A stretch of DNA of 64,000 nt from Polaromonas sp. (lineage in GTDB: Bacteria; Pseudomonadota; Gammaproteobacteria; Burkholderiales; Burkholderiaceae_C): positions 21,001 to 85,000 of the forward strand of contig JAAFJF010000006.1 in assembly GCA_013298815.1 (NCBI GenBank), given 5' to 3'. How positions within the stretch are numbered: position 1 is the first letter of the stretch; each line of letters opens with the position of its first letter. Made by a program: the position numbers and the translations under genes. A model generated the notes under the pieces. The model was not told the DNA's origin, did not search any database, and saw only the letters and a program-made list of their open reading frames with translations. Below, in pieces: positions 19,701-27,050 of this stretch.

Positions 19701-19838
19701 CGCCACCTCGCCCTGTGGCGACAAGCTGGTGATTTGAAAGGCTTGGGCGCTGAGCGCGAACCCCAAAACACTCACCGCACTGAACGTTTTGAAGAACGTA
19801 TGAATGACTGTTTTAGCGAATTTTTCAGTGATTTTCAC
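13758..19838 (-). CDS. Bacterial alpha-2-macroglobulin family protein
   Basis: A 2026-residue envelope protein expected to trap proteases in the periplasm, working beside PBP1C. It starts with a signal peptide (VSVLGFALSAQAFQ) and has no lipobox Cys, unlike the E. coli YfhM lipoprotein. MG-type beta domains fill the first 1200 residues, and the bait-to-A2M region carries LLLWNPSVKLDANGQALVTVPLNDALTSF (in pieces around residue 1320). The thioester motif CLEQ is intact near residue 1530, with the alpha-helical TED following. At 2026 residues it is longer than YfhM. The start is GTG at 19838 with AGGGG six bases upstream, inside a strong hairpin. Confidence 0.93.
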   Translation of the reverse strand: MKITEKFAKTVIHTFFKTFSAVSVLGFALSAQAFQITSLSPQGEVAQVRQLVIKFDEAAVNFGDPKAAAPLTVSCSDASASQGSGRWVNEREWAFEFSRDLPPGLRCEVKLVAALQSLKGAKLSGTNSSSSYQFNTGGPFVTNMLPSYGAIDEEQYFIAQLNGPATLASVQANMWCQVDGLGERLPVKLIDGKERAELLKSQGFEKAAAAEPLKFVTFSCNRRLTPSAKLQIVFGKGVSTPSQILNKVEKRFNFTVREPFTASFSCERENAQAACLPLRPLSLSFNTPVPRKQAAAIRLISSKDSFKPKFEADSDDESTVTGVSFVGVGVLPEQTQFTLEVPKDFKDASGRSLRNADSFPLKVSTGVMPPLAKFASSTFGVVERFAEPSGTPMLPVTLRNVGVLVNGKTTSNVVSNASEGKVSDLQLKTDSDIIAWYQKVQRYGNYSVPRSLAATDSKLSLPPKLGRKIENGKEYIDDGTTVQTRMVSLLAGQAGVKTLDLPQPTDAQASRPFEVVGIPLTAGFHVLEIASKNLGASLLDDRYGPNRTMYVRTSALVTNIGVHFKLGRENAVAWVTTLDTGKPVANARVAVSDCRGKELATAQTDAQGVAKMANIPPQPPSCLARGNADDEYSEDRRAYFISARTGTADPKGVQDLAFTWSDWHKGIEPWRFNLSTSNEPRPDDRLHTIFDRSLLRAGETVYMKHILRSENSKGFGSSSSEPKLLEITHVGSGQKFSQPVVWRKTATGGQSAENTFVIPPAAKLGIYQIELKTSEDRNAGADFRSYSSGQFRVEEFRLPVFQGRIQPADKKALVNVTSVPSDVQISYVAGGPAMNLPVKVSALVRSKNLYFADYDTFSFYPPQKDKKTGSVDEEEATAGQDQRVIADKLPLRLDKNGAGKLVLDKVPSSRQAQELLLEATYADPNGEVQTIRNVAALWPAGVIAGIKTEGWVSTSQQIKFQALALDLTGKAAEGVSLEVKALARITTTSRKRLVGGFYTYDNKTESKDLGKVCSGKSDSRGLLLCEAKLGEPGEVELIVTAKDKDGNTVQAASSVTVTKQGEVWFGGEDHDRMDILPEKKAYQPGEVAKFQVRMPFRFATALVSVEREGIVETQVVQLNGQDPTINLTIKDSWGPNVYVSVLALRGRLRDVPWYSLFTWGYKAPREWWTAFWYEGREYVAPTALVDLSKPAFRFGVAEIRVGTKAHQLDVSVKADKESYPVRGKALVTIQVKLPNGQPAANAEVALAAVDQALLELSPNTSWELLDAMLQRRSWGVETSTAQMEIIGRRHYGRKAVPAGGGGGRSGTRELFDTLLLWNPSVKLDANGQALVTVPLNDALTSFKIVAVADASTGLFGTGSTMIKATQDLQIISGLPPLVREDDQFRAQITVRNTTKEAMKVDVTARATLLELKPQTVDIPAGEAREVAWLVTAPPQLALTRNEAILWEIEAKDNLKGAKDALKARQRIIPAVPLTVQQATLVQVDGSFSLDVAPPADAVPGRGGLKMSLQPKLAESLPGVRDWFANYPFACLEQKTSKSVGLRDAKLWQGVLAQLPSYLDSDGLANYFPPRDGEANRGSDTLTAYLLAATHEAAAINPAFALPDEARAPMERGLIAFVEGKLTRDFWSPRKDLDVRKLAALEALSRYGKAQARMVSSITIAPNQWPTSAVIDWMQILKRVGDIPKRDAYLAEANQILRARLSFQGTKMIFSTERDDYWWWLMTNGDVNSAKLMLAVMDDPAWKDDMGRLANGFISRQQNGAWHTTTANLWGGLALERFSAKFESIPVAGLTKASMSTGSASVDWSKVERIKTTDATGAPNQTTWFGAPASPGNLRNNSMFLPWKNATGSLKDTLMVTQQGSGKPWLTLQSVAAVQLNAPFNAGYGIKKTITPVEQAVKGIYTRGDVLRITLEVNATADMTWVAITDPVPAGATILGGGLGRDSEIATKDEKRTGNGWAAFEERSFESFRSYYEYLPKGVVKMEYTIRLNNVGNFSLPPSRVEAMYAPEMFGEAPNAKMQVVAVPGAK

Positions 19839-19866
19839 GCTTACCCCTTTTAATTGGGGTTAAGCG
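19838..19866 (-). promoter_or_regulatory. Hairpin masking the macroglobulin ribosome-binding site
   Basis: On the coding strand CGCTTA-A-CCCC pairs with GGGGTAAGCG around an 8-base loop AATTAAAA: a 10-bp stem with a single bulged A. The right arm holds the GGGG ribosome-binding site and the G of the GTG start. There is no downstream T-run, so it does not look like a terminator for argH. A translational switch is inferred. Confidence 0.6.
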
Positions 19867-19907
19867 TATACGAAAGTGGCTTTAAAAATCAGCCCAATTG
19901 CAAAAAA

Positions 19908-21323
19908 TTAACCCAAGCGCTCGGCATGCCGCGCAATCTGCAGCCGCACCTGCGCCGGCGCAGTGCCGCCTAAAGTGTTACGGGCATTGAGCGAGCCACG
20001 CAAGGAGAGCACGTCGTACACATCATTATCGATTTTCGGGTTGAATTGCTGCAGCACTTCAAGTGGCAGCTCCGACAGATCAACCTGATGCGAGATGGCG
20101 GCTTTGACGGCGTGGGCAACAGCCTCATGCGCATCGCGGAAAGGCAGGCCTTTTTTGACCATGTAATCGGCCAAATCCGTCGCGGTGGCGTAGCCTTTGA
20201 GGGCAGCGCGTTCCATGGCTTCGGGTTTGACGGTGATGGAACCCATCATTTCAGCAAAAATACGCAACGTGTCTTTCAGCGTGTCCACCGTGTCAAACAG
20301 CGGCTCTTTGTCTTCTTGGTTGTCTTTGTTGTAGGCCAGCGGTTGGCCTTTCATCAAGGTGATCAGCCCCATCAAATGACCCACCACGCGACCAGTTTTG
20401 CCACGTGCCAGCTCAGGCACGTCGGGGTTTTTCTTTTGCGGCATGATGGACGAACCCGTGGTGTAGGCATCGCCAATTTGAATGAATCCAAAACTCTGGC
20501 TCATCCACAAGATCAACTCTTCACTCAGGCGGCTGATGTGCACCATGGCTAGGCTGGCTGCGGCGGTGAATTCAATTGCAAAGTCGCGGTCACTCACGGC
20601 GTCCAGGCTGTTTTGGCAGACTTGTGGATTGCCTTCTGCATCGACCATGCCCAGCGTTTTAGCAACGCGTTCACGGTCTAGCGGATAACTGGTACCAGCC
20701 AAGGCGGCCGCGCCCAAAGGCAGGCGGTTGACACGGCGACGCACGTCTTGCAAGCGCTCAGCGTCGCGGCTGAACATTTCAACGTAGGCCAGCATGTGGT
20801 GGCCAAAGCTAACCGGCTGGGCCACTTGTAGATGGGTAAATCCAGGCAGGATGACCTCGACATTTTTCTCGGCAATCACCAACAAGGCTTTTTGCAGCTC
20901 GGTGAGTAAATCGCCAATCAAATCAATCTCGCCGCGCAGCCACAGACGCACATCCGTGGCGACTTGGTCGTTGCGGCTACGGCCGGTATGCAGGCGTTTG
21001 CCAGCGTCGCCCACCAGGGTTGTCAGACGGGCTTCGATGTTGAGATGAACGTCTTCCAAATCCAATTTCCACTCAAACGCGCCAGATTCAATCTCGGTGC
21101 TGATTTGACCCAGCCCTTGCTGGATCGATGCATGGTCAACAGCAGAAATGATCTTTTGCGCAGCCAGCATCTCGGCATGCGCCAACGAGCCGGCAATATC
21201 CGCCTGCCACAGACGTTTGTCAAAAAACACACTGGAGGTGTAGCGTTTGACCAAGTCGCTCATGGGCTCAGAAAACAGGGCGGACCAGGCTTGGGATTTT
21301 TTGTCGAGTTGGTTGGTGGACAT
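19908..21323 (-). CDS. argH: Argininosuccinate lyase
   Basis: Last step of arginine synthesis: argininosuccinate to arginine plus fumarate. The signature [20 protein letters not shown] is present, with the [13 protein letters not shown] segment near residue 113 and [15 protein letters not shown] near residue 158. From ATG 21323 the protein is 471 residues, close to the usual 455-470. An in-frame extension to 21377 exists, but its [13 protein letters not shown] segment is not part of the family. argH beside algZ/algR is a synteny shared with Pseudomonas and other Burkholderiales. The two units diverge across about 117 bases. Confidence 0.96.
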   Translation of the reverse strand: MSTNQLDKKSQAWSALFSEPMSDLVKRYTSSVFFDKRLWQADIAGSLAHAEMLAAQKIISAVDHASIQQGLGQISTEIESGAFEWKLDLEDVHLNIEARLTTLVGDAGKRLHTGRSRNDQVATDVRLWLRGEIDLIGDLLTELQKALLVIAEKNVEVILPGFTHLQVAQPVSFGHHMLAYVEMFSRDAERLQDVRRRVNRLPLGAAALAGTSYPLDRERVAKTLGMVDAEGNPQVCQNSLDAVSDRDFAIEFTAAASLAMVHISRLSEELILWMSQSFGFIQIGDAYTTGSSIMPQKKNPDVPELARGKTGRVVGHLMGLITLMKGQPLAYNKDNQEDKEPLFDTVDTLKDTLRIFAEMMGSITVKPEAMERAALKGYATATDLADYMVKKGLPFRDAHEAVAHAVKAAISHQVDLSELPLEVLQQFNPKIDNDVYDVLSLRGSLNARNTLGGTAPAQVRLQIARHAERLG

Positions 21324-21440
21324 GGGTAAAAAACTTGTAGGTGGCTTAATGAGGCTTAAAAATAGCGCCGTCATCACGGATTTCCTCTATTATCGGGCTT
21401 ATATCGCTCAGTTTTTACCTACTTTGTCCCGCTTTTCAAC

Positions 21441-22460
21441 ATGCCTTCACAGCAACCACAGCCTGCACGAGCTGATACGAGCTCAGTTTTAATATTTGAC
21501 GCTTGTCAAGTGGGTGTCGTGCTACGTACTGTTTTGCTGGTACAAACCGTTTTGGCTGTGGCTGTGATGTTTTATACCGATACTGTTCTGGATTGGGCCG
21601 CCAAAGTAGCGTTGGTAACAGGGGGCGCTTTGCCTGGAACGCTGTTGTGGCTCATCGTCACTTGCAGCCTCAAGCACCATTTACAAAGGCTCACACGTCG
21701 TAAACAATACGCTGCAGGTATTGGTTTGGGATTTATTGCAGGGAATTACGCATGCGGCATGCTGGTGCTAGCTGCGGCAGTTTTTAACCCGCCTTGGCTA
21801 GCTTGTGGTTGTGCTAGCGCACTTATCGCTGCAGCATTAGTGGCGGCTCTGGAGTGGCGCGCTAAGGGGCGTACACCGGCAGCGACGACTGCTAAGCTGG
21901 CAGAGCTGCAATCTCGCATTCGACCGCATTTTTTGTTTAACACACTCAACAGCGCCATCGCACTCGTGCGCCAAGAGCCTGCAAAAGCTGAAGGATTGCT
22001 AGAAGATTTGAGTGATTTGTTCAGAGCTGCACTGGCTGAGCATGGCGAATCGGTGACTTTGGCACAAGAAATTGAATTAGCAAAAAATTACTTATCCATT
22101 GAGAAAGTACGCTTTGGAGAGCGCCTACAAGTGCAATGGCAGCTTGACCCTGCCGCCAATCAGGCCAGATTGCCGCCCCTGTTGCTACAGCCCCTCGTGG
22201 AGAACGCTGTGCACCATGGGGTAGAACCTAGTCTTCAAGGTGCTCACATTGTCATATTCACCCAATGTAAAAATAGCAAGGTAATCTTGCAAATCACCAA
22301 CACCCTAGCCCCTAAATCAAGCACGACGTCAACCACTGGTAACGGTATGGCACTTAAGAATGTGCGCGACAGGCTTCGTTTGTTGCATGACTTGGAAAGC
22401 TCATTTCAAGCAGGTGAGAAAAGCGGTACTTACGTTGTTCGCATGGAGTTTCCAGTATGA
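21441..22460 (+). CDS. algZ: Sensor histidine kinase, AlgZ/LytS family
   Basis: A 339-residue membrane kinase. Four hydrophobic segments lie within residues 25-138. A His_kinase domain follows with RIRPHFLFNTLNS, phospho-acceptor His163, and an HATPase region with LLLQPLVENAVHHGVEP and GNGMALKNVRDRL. This is the FimS/AlgZ class that pairs with a LytTR-type regulator, and its stop overlaps the regulator's start (ATGA). In Pseudomonas the pair controls alginate and type IV pili; here the targets are unknown, though a Pil-Chp-type operon lies 37 kb away. No ribosome-binding site is evident before the ATG. Confidence 0.88.
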   Translation: MPSQQPQPARADTSSVLIFDACQVGVVLRTVLLVQTVLAVAVMFYTDTVLDWAAKVALVTGGALPGTLLWLIVTCSLKHHLQRLTRRKQYAAGIGLGFIAGNYACGMLVLAAAVFNPPWLACGCASALIAAALVAALEWRAKGRTPAATTAKLAELQSRIRPHFLFNTLNSAIALVRQEPAKAEGLLEDLSDLFRAALAEHGESVTLAQEIELAKNYLSIEKVRFGERLQVQWQLDPAANQARLPPLLLQPLVENAVHHGVEPSLQGAHIVIFTQCKNSKVILQITNTLAPKSSTTSTTGNGMALKNVRDRLRLLHDLESSFQAGEKSGTYVVRMEFPV

Positions 22461-23239
22461 GCACGTTTAGTCAAGCGCTCAATGTGTTGATTGTCGACGA
22501 CGAACCACTGGCTCGACAGCGACTACGTACGCTTTTAAGTGATTGCACGCAAACACCGGTTATCGTCGGTGGTGAAGCGAGTAACACCGCCGAGGCACTT
22601 GACTTGCTTGAACAGGTGCAATTTGACGCTGTTTTGCTGGATATTCACATGCCGGGCGGCGATGGTTTAGCACTGGCGCGCCGCTTAAAAGAATTACCTT
22701 ATTTTCAAACGAATCCGCCAGCTATCGTCTTCATCACAGCGTATGCTGAGCATGCCGTGGAAGCCTTTGAATTGACGGCGACTGATTATTTGACCAAACC
22801 TGTGCGTCTAGAAAGATTGCAAAATTCGCTACAAAAAATAGAGCAATTTAGGCAATCAATACGCCGGCTAGAGCCCGAAAATGATTCCAAAAAAACGACT
22901 GAAATTTTAGTTATTCAAGAACGTGGCATTACCGAACGCATACCATTGAGCGAAGTGCTTTATTTGAAAGCAGAACTGAAATACATCAGCGTTCGCACCG
23001 CTTTGAAAACGCATATTTTGGAAGGCAGCTTAAACGAGCTCGAAGTGCGCTACCCAAATAACTTCTTACGCGTTCACCGCAATGCCTTGGTTGCCACCCA
23101 CGCCATGCGGGCGCTAGAAAAGCACCTTGACCCCGATGAAGGCGAATGCTGGGCGGTACGGCTTGTTGGCATTGATGAGCTACTGATGGTATCGCGGCGG
23201 CAATTATCTGCGGTGAAAGACGTGATATCGAAAACTTAA
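22457..23239 (+). CDS. algR: LytTR-family response regulator (AlgR-like)
   Basis: A 260-residue DNA-binding regulator. The receiver domain has the acidic pair Asp14/Asp15, phospho-acceptor Asp62 (VLLDIHMPGGDG) and the Lys of LTKPVRLERL. A C-terminal LytTR domain follows (IPLSEVLYLKAELKYISVR; FLRVHRNALVATHAM). The two are joined by a linker whose residues 128-139 (KIEQFRQSIRRLEPE) are encoded by a copy of the window-wide repeat. It overlaps algZ by four bases and overlaps the convergent reductase gene at their stop codons. Confidence 0.92.
   Translation: MSTFSQALNVLIVDDEPLARQRLRTLLSDCTQTPVIVGGEASNTAEALDLLEQVQFDAVLLDIHMPGGDGLALARRLKELPYFQTNPPAIVFITAYAEHAVEAFELTATDYLTKPVRLERLQNSLQKIEQFRQSIRRLEPENDSKKTTEILVIQERGITERIPLSEVLYLKAELKYISVRTALKTHILEGSLNELEVRYPNNFLRVHRNALVATHAMRALEKHLDPDEGECWAVRLVGIDELLMVSRRQLSAVKDVISKT
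22839..22873 (+). repeat. Interspersed repeat, copy 6 (inside algR)
   Basis: Copy ATAGAGCAATTTAGGCAAT, then CAATACGCCGGCTAGAG, in the receiver/LytTR linker. It has two extra bases after ATAG and is read in a phase (TTT AGG CAA) that avoids the stop. Confidence 0.85.
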
Positions 23240-24273
23240 GCTTTGGCTTTATCAGCCTCGGTGATGAAGGAGTCAGCATAAAACTCGTCTTCAGGCAGTT
23301 TGCAAATATTCACAAAATCCGCCTGCGCTGAATCAATCACAATCGGGGCACCGCAGGCGTAGACTTGGTGTTCGCTCAAATCAGCGAAATCCTGCATCAC
23401 CGCTTGGTGCACAAAGCCCGTGCGACCCGCCCAAGCATCTTCTGGCAAAGCGTTTGAAACCACGGGCACGTAGCGCAAATTTGGCATGGTCGCCACTTGC
23501 GCCAGCACCCAATCGTTCATGTACAAGTCTGCGGGTCTGCGGCCGCCCCAATACAAGGTTGCAGCTCGCGTGCTGCCCATCTGTTGCATCTGCTCGATGA
23601 TGGCTTTGATGGGTGCAAACCCGGTGCCCGAAGCCAGCAAAATAATGGGTTTCGCAGAATCTTCGCGCAGGTAAAAACCACCAAAGGGGCCTTCGATACG
23701 CTGAATTTCCTTTTCCTTCATCTCACCGAAGACATGGTCGGTAAATTTACCGCCAGGCATGTGGCGAATGTGAAGCTCTAAGGTTTTGCTTTCAGCAACA
23801 ATGTGCGGCGCTGATGCCATGGAATAGCTACGGCGTGCACCATCGCGCAAAATGAACTCAATGTATTGGCCGGCTTTGTATTGCAGCGTGTCGCTAGCCG
23901 GCAGTTGCAGCTTGATAGCCATCACATCGTGCGATTTTTTCTCAAGTGAAATCACACGCGACGGCATGCGTTTGATGGGGAAGGCGTCTGCCGATGTGAC
24001 TTGGCGCGACTCCAGCACAATATCGCTTTGCGGTTTGGCGCAGCAGGTCAAAATATAGCCTTTGGCTTCTTCCTCCGCGCTCAACGCTTTGGGCTGATGC
24101 GTACCGTGGACTACTTTGCCTTCCAACATTTTGCACTTGCACGAGCCACACGCGCCGTCTTTGCAGCCGTAGGGCAAAGCGACGCCTTGGCGGATACCTG
24201 CGGTCAAAATAGGCTCATCGGCGGTGGCCATAAAACTACGGTTACTAGGCAAAACGGAAACTTGAAACGGCAT
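23236..24273 (-). CDS. 2Fe-2S ferredoxin/FAD oxidoreductase
   Basis: A 345-residue electron-transfer enzyme. The N-terminal plant-type ferredoxin domain has Cys ligands in CKDGACGSCKCK with the fourth in ILTCCAKP. An FAD domain (RRSYSMASAPH) and an NAD(P)-binding domain (LASGTGFAPIKAIIEQM; YACGAP) follow. Burkholderiales homologues are usually labelled CDP-6-deoxy-delta-3,4-glucoseen reductase, but there is no dideoxysugar cluster here. The true partner is probably an oxygenase or another redox protein. It is single and convergent with algR. Confidence 0.88.
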   Translation of the reverse strand: MPFQVSVLPSNRSFMATADEPILTAGIRQGVALPYGCKDGACGSCKCKMLEGKVVHGTHQPKALSAEEEAKGYILTCCAKPQSDIVLESRQVTSADAFPIKRMPSRVISLEKKSHDVMAIKLQLPASDTLQYKAGQYIEFILRDGARRSYSMASAPHIVAESKTLELHIRHMPGGKFTDHVFGEMKEKEIQRIEGPFGGFYLREDSAKPIILLASGTGFAPIKAIIEQMQQMGSTRAATLYWGGRRPADLYMNDWVLAQVATMPNLRYVPVVSNALPEDAWAGRTGFVHQAVMQDFADLSEHQVYACGAPIVIDSAQADFVNICKLPEDEFYADSFITEADKAKA

Positions 24274-24384
24274 TTAGGTATCCTATAGGGTCATCAATCA
24301 CGCATTCATTTGCGTATTTTCTAAAGAGCGCCTATTTTGCCCGTAATTTCAAGCCAATCTCACCGACTGCCCAGAAGACCTGCC

Positions 24385-25365
24385 ATGACGTTCTGGAGCG
24401 CCAGCTTGGGCGCACTACCCGCGCGGTTTCGCAAGCCAAGGCTGTTGATTGTGGGTTGTGGCGATGTGGGGCAGCGCGTTGCCAGCATTCTGAACGCCTA
24501 CAAATCCATCCAAGCGCAACCCTTGCCGCGTACCTTTCGTATATTAGCACTCACTTCGTCTGCAGACCGCATAAATCCTCTCCGCACCCAAGGTATCGTA
24601 CCTTTGCTGGGCAATTTGGACGATGGGGCAAGTTTCCGCCGCTTGGCTGGTTTAGCCACCCATGTGCTGCACTTAGCGCCGCCGCCGTCTGAAGGATGGA
24701 GCGACCCGCGTACGCTGGCTTTGACCCGTACTTTGCGGCTTCGAAGCGCTCCCAGCGCCTTTGTTTACGGCTCAACCAGCGGTGTGTATGGCGATTTAGC
24801 CGGTGGCAGAGCCGTCGAGACCTTGCCCACAGCGGCCAGAACTCCGCGCGCTTTGCGCCGCGTCAGCGCTGAGCAAACCGTGCGTTTTCTTGGACGCAGC
24901 ACTATCAACAGCAACGTTATCCGAACTTCAATTCTGCGGATTCCTGGTATTTATGCCCCTAATCGCGGAGGCGGCACACCCAAAGACCGCCTGCTCAGAG
25001 GCACGCCCGTACTGGCAGCCAAAGACGACGTTTACACCAACCACATCCACGCCGACGACCTCGCCCGCGCCTGCCTAGCCGCCCTGTGGCGCGGCAAACC
25101 GCAGCGGGTTTACAACGTGAACGACGACAGCCGCCTGAAAATGGGCGATTATTTCGACTTCGCCGCCGATCTCTACAACCTCCCCCGCCCGCCCCGCGTG
25201 CCCCGCAGCACCGCACAAGACCAGCTGCCGCTGATGCTGCTGAGCTTCATGAGCGAATCGCGGCAGATGGACAACGCGCGGATGAAACAGGAGTTGAAGT
25301 TGCAACTGCGCTACCCAACCGTAAAAACTGGGTTGAGAGAAGCAACGCAACCTAAGCTGCTTTGA
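24385..25365 (+). CDS. NAD-dependent epimerase/dehydratase family protein (YeeZ-like SDR)
   Basis: A 326-residue extended-SDR-like protein. It has an N-terminal nucleotide-binding loop LLIVGCGDVGQRVASIL near residue 20, FVYGSTSGVYGD with a Tyr in the active-site region, and a C-terminal HIHADDLARACLAAL segment. The typical YxxxK motif is not obvious (VSAEQTVRFLG), so activity is uncertain. I chose ATG 24385, with AGAAG 7-8 bases upstream, over an in-frame TTG at 24337. It is convergent with sppA across a repeat copy and a strong hairpin. Confidence 0.8.
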   Translation: MTFWSASLGALPARFRKPRLLIVGCGDVGQRVASILNAYKSIQAQPLPRTFRILALTSSADRINPLRTQGIVPLLGNLDDGASFRRLAGLATHVLHLAPPPSEGWSDPRTLALTRTLRLRSAPSAFVYGSTSGVYGDLAGGRAVETLPTAARTPRALRRVSAEQTVRFLGRSTINSNVIRTSILRIPGIYAPNRGGGTPKDRLLRGTPVLAAKDDVYTNHIHADDLARACLAALWRGKPQRVYNVNDDSRLKMGDYFDFAADLYNLPRPPRVPRSTAQDQLPLMLLSFMSESRQMDNARMKQELKLQLRYPTVKTGLREATQPKLL

Positions 25366-25397
25366 ATGGCTTTGTAGCCCAAACTTGCTATTATATT

Positions 25398-25432
25398 TAT
25401 AGCTTCTTAGGCAGCAAATACGCTGGGTATAG
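25398..25432 (+). repeat. Interspersed repeat, copy 7
   Basis: Intergenic copy (TATAGCTTCTTAGGCAGCAA, then ATACGCTGGGTATAGC). It directly abuts the 12-bp hairpin at 25435. Confidence 0.88.
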
Positions 25433-25434
25433 CT

Positions 25435-25463
25435 ATATTTATGCCATATTTTGGCATAAATAT
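25435..25463. terminator. Bidirectional hairpin between convergent genes
   Basis: ATATTTATGCCA and TGGCATAAATAT form a perfect 12-bp stem with a 5-base loop. A second short hairpin (ATGCC/GGCAT) and T-run follow to about 25483. The position between two convergent stop codons fits a shared terminator, though the stem is AT-rich. Confidence 0.55.
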
Positions 25464-25486
25464 GCCCGATTTCGGCATTTTTAGCG

Positions 25487-26515
25487 TTATTGAACCGCTG
25501 GAACCGTCTTCAAGGCCTTCACAGCGCCTTCTCCGATGGATGCGCCAAACCGCTTGACCAATTTCTCAGCCACGTTGTCGCGCTTGGTGTAGTCAATCAA
25601 ATCTGGCGCTTTAACGACTTCGCGGGCGACAAAATCTAAGGTGCCGATTTTGTCAGCCAAGCCCAGCTCAACCGCTTGCTGACCGCTCCAAAACAGACCG
25701 GTGAAGGTCTCAGGCGTTTCTTTGAGGCGCTCGCCACGGCCTTTTTTGACCACGGCTATGAATTGCTGATGAATTTGGTTCAACATGCCTTGCGTGAAGG
25801 CGCGGTGTTTCTCGGTTTGCGGGCTGAACGGATCCATGAAACCCTTGTTTTCGCCAGCCGTCATCAAACGGCGCTCTACGCCCAGCTTTTCCATCAAACC
25901 CGTGAAGCCAAAACCGTCCATCAGTACGCCAATGCTGCCGACAATGCTGGCTTTGTCCACATAAATTTGGTCTGCGGCCACGGCGATGTAGTACGCTGCT
26001 GATGCGCAAGTTTCTTCCACCACGGCATACACTGGCTTTTTGTGCAGTGCTTTGAGGCGATAAATCTCATCGTTGATCATGCCAGCCTGCACAGGGCTGC
26101 CGCCTGGGGAATTGATGAGCAGCACCACGGCTTTCGCGCCTTTGTCCTCAAACGCGCTGCGCAGCGAGGTCATCACTTGGTCGGCACTGGTCTCGCCACC
26201 CGAGGCGATTTCGCCTTTGATCTCGATCACGGCGGTATGGTCAGCGTTCATGTCGGTAGACGGTGCGCCGCGGTCCAAAAGACTGAATGCCAGCAGCGCA
26301 AAAAACGCCAACCAAGCCAAGCGCACAAAGGTACGCCAGCGGCGCGCTGTTTTTTGCTCCGCCATGTAATTGATGGCCAGTTTTTCTAAAGCCGTGCGCT
26401 CCCAGCTCACGGTTTGGGTGGCAGATTGCGTCGTAGCTGTAGGCTTCTCAGACTGTGAAGCTAGCGTTTGTGGTTCGTGGATGTTGTCGTTTTGGTTATC
26501 GTTCATAAGTGCCAT
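25487..26515 (-). CDS. sppA: S49-family signal peptide peptidase
   Basis: A 342-residue membrane-bound serine protease that degrades cleaved signal peptides. One transmembrane helix lies near residues 65-81 (TFVRLAWLAFFALLAFSLL). The catalytic region has LLINSPGGSPVQAG, EETCASAAYYIAVAADQIYVD and the Ser of SIVGSIGVLMDGFG; MDPFSPQTEKHR follows. This is the short SppA form, with a single protease domain. It is the last gene of the rluC-HAD-Rieske-sppA block. Two starts (26515 and 26506) are equally plausible. Confidence 0.93.
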   Translation of the reverse strand: MALMNDNQNDNIHEPQTLASQSEKPTATTQSATQTVSWERTALEKLAINYMAEQKTARRWRTFVRLAWLAFFALLAFSLLDRGAPSTDMNADHTAVIEIKGEIASGGETSADQVMTSLRSAFEDKGAKAVVLLINSPGGSPVQAGMINDEIYRLKALHKKPVYAVVEETCASAAYYIAVAADQIYVDKASIVGSIGVLMDGFGFTGLMEKLGVERRLMTAGENKGFMDPFSPQTEKHRAFTQGMLNQIHQQFIAVVKKGRGERLKETPETFTGLFWSGQQAVELGLADKIGTLDFVAREVVKAPDLIDYTKRDNVAEKLVKRFGASIGEGAVKALKTVPAVQ

Positions 26516-26579
26516 TAAAGCGTATCAGGTGGGTCGAATTGGTCAAAAGGCAGGCTGTGAAGCGCTATTTCAGGCTTGG

Positions 26580-26975
26580 TCAAAATTCCAGCGGCTTCAA
26601 GTTATATGCAGTATGCCAGTGAACCACGCCGCGCTCCTCGCTCAGGGCAATTTTCACCAACCCGCCATTGCACGGCCCACCCACACAATCACCCGTCTCA
26701 GGGCTAAATTCCGCCCCGTGGGACGAGCAAACCAGCCACTGGCCATCACGGTCAAATACCTTGTTGGGCTGCAAATCCAGCTCCATCGCCACGTGACTGC
26801 AACGGTTCAAGTAAGCCTGCGGCAAGCCCTCAAACCGAATCGCAAACGCCCGACATGTCTGCCCCGCATAAACCACATCAAACGGCACAGCCAAGCCACC
26901 GTCTTGCAGATCGGTTGAATTGCAGAGTGGTAATTGCTCAGATGGGGTTACAAATTGGATGGTGGATTCGGTCAT
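26580..26975 (-). CDS. Rieske 2Fe-2S protein
   Basis: A 131-residue stand-alone Rieske ferredoxin-like protein. The cluster ligands are Cys-His in LNRCSHVAMELD and Cys-x-x-His in VCSSHGAEFSPETG. It probably carries electrons in the cytosol; no signal peptide is visible. In relatives it sits between a HAD phosphatase and sppA, and here that order is broken by a toxin-antitoxin pair. A second, truncated version of its first 23 codons lies at 28078-28167. Confidence 0.9.
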   Translation of the reverse strand: MTESTIQFVTPSEQLPLCNSTDLQDGGLAVPFDVVYAGQTCRAFAIRFEGLPQAYLNRCSHVAMELDLQPNKVFDRDGQWLVCSSHGAEFSPETGDCVGGPCNGGLVKIALSEERGVVHWHTAYNLKPLEF

Positions 26976-27025
26976 TTTTACTATTAATTTGATAGCTGTT
27001 TAGGCAATAAATACGCTGGCTATAG
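26909..27025. repeat. Direct repeat A flanking the toxin-antitoxin pair
   Basis: The 5' end of the intact Rieske gene plus its upstream spacer and repeat copy 8. It aligns with 28101-28228; in the coding part (26909-26975 against 28101-28167) I count 54 of 67 identical positions by eye. Confidence 0.85.
26992..27025 (+). repeat. Interspersed repeat, copy 8
   Basis: Close-to-consensus intergenic copy (ATAGCTGTTTAGGCAATAAA, then TACGCTGGCTATAG) upstream of the Rieske gene and downstream of the zeta-like toxin. Confidence 0.93.
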
Positions 27026-27050
27026 GCATTATTTTACTGAATTTAGTCAT

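Noticed and set aside
13758..19838. Lipoprotein signal for the macroglobulin
   Set aside because: No Cys follows the hydrophobic segment; FALSAQAFQ looks like an ordinary signal peptidase I site.
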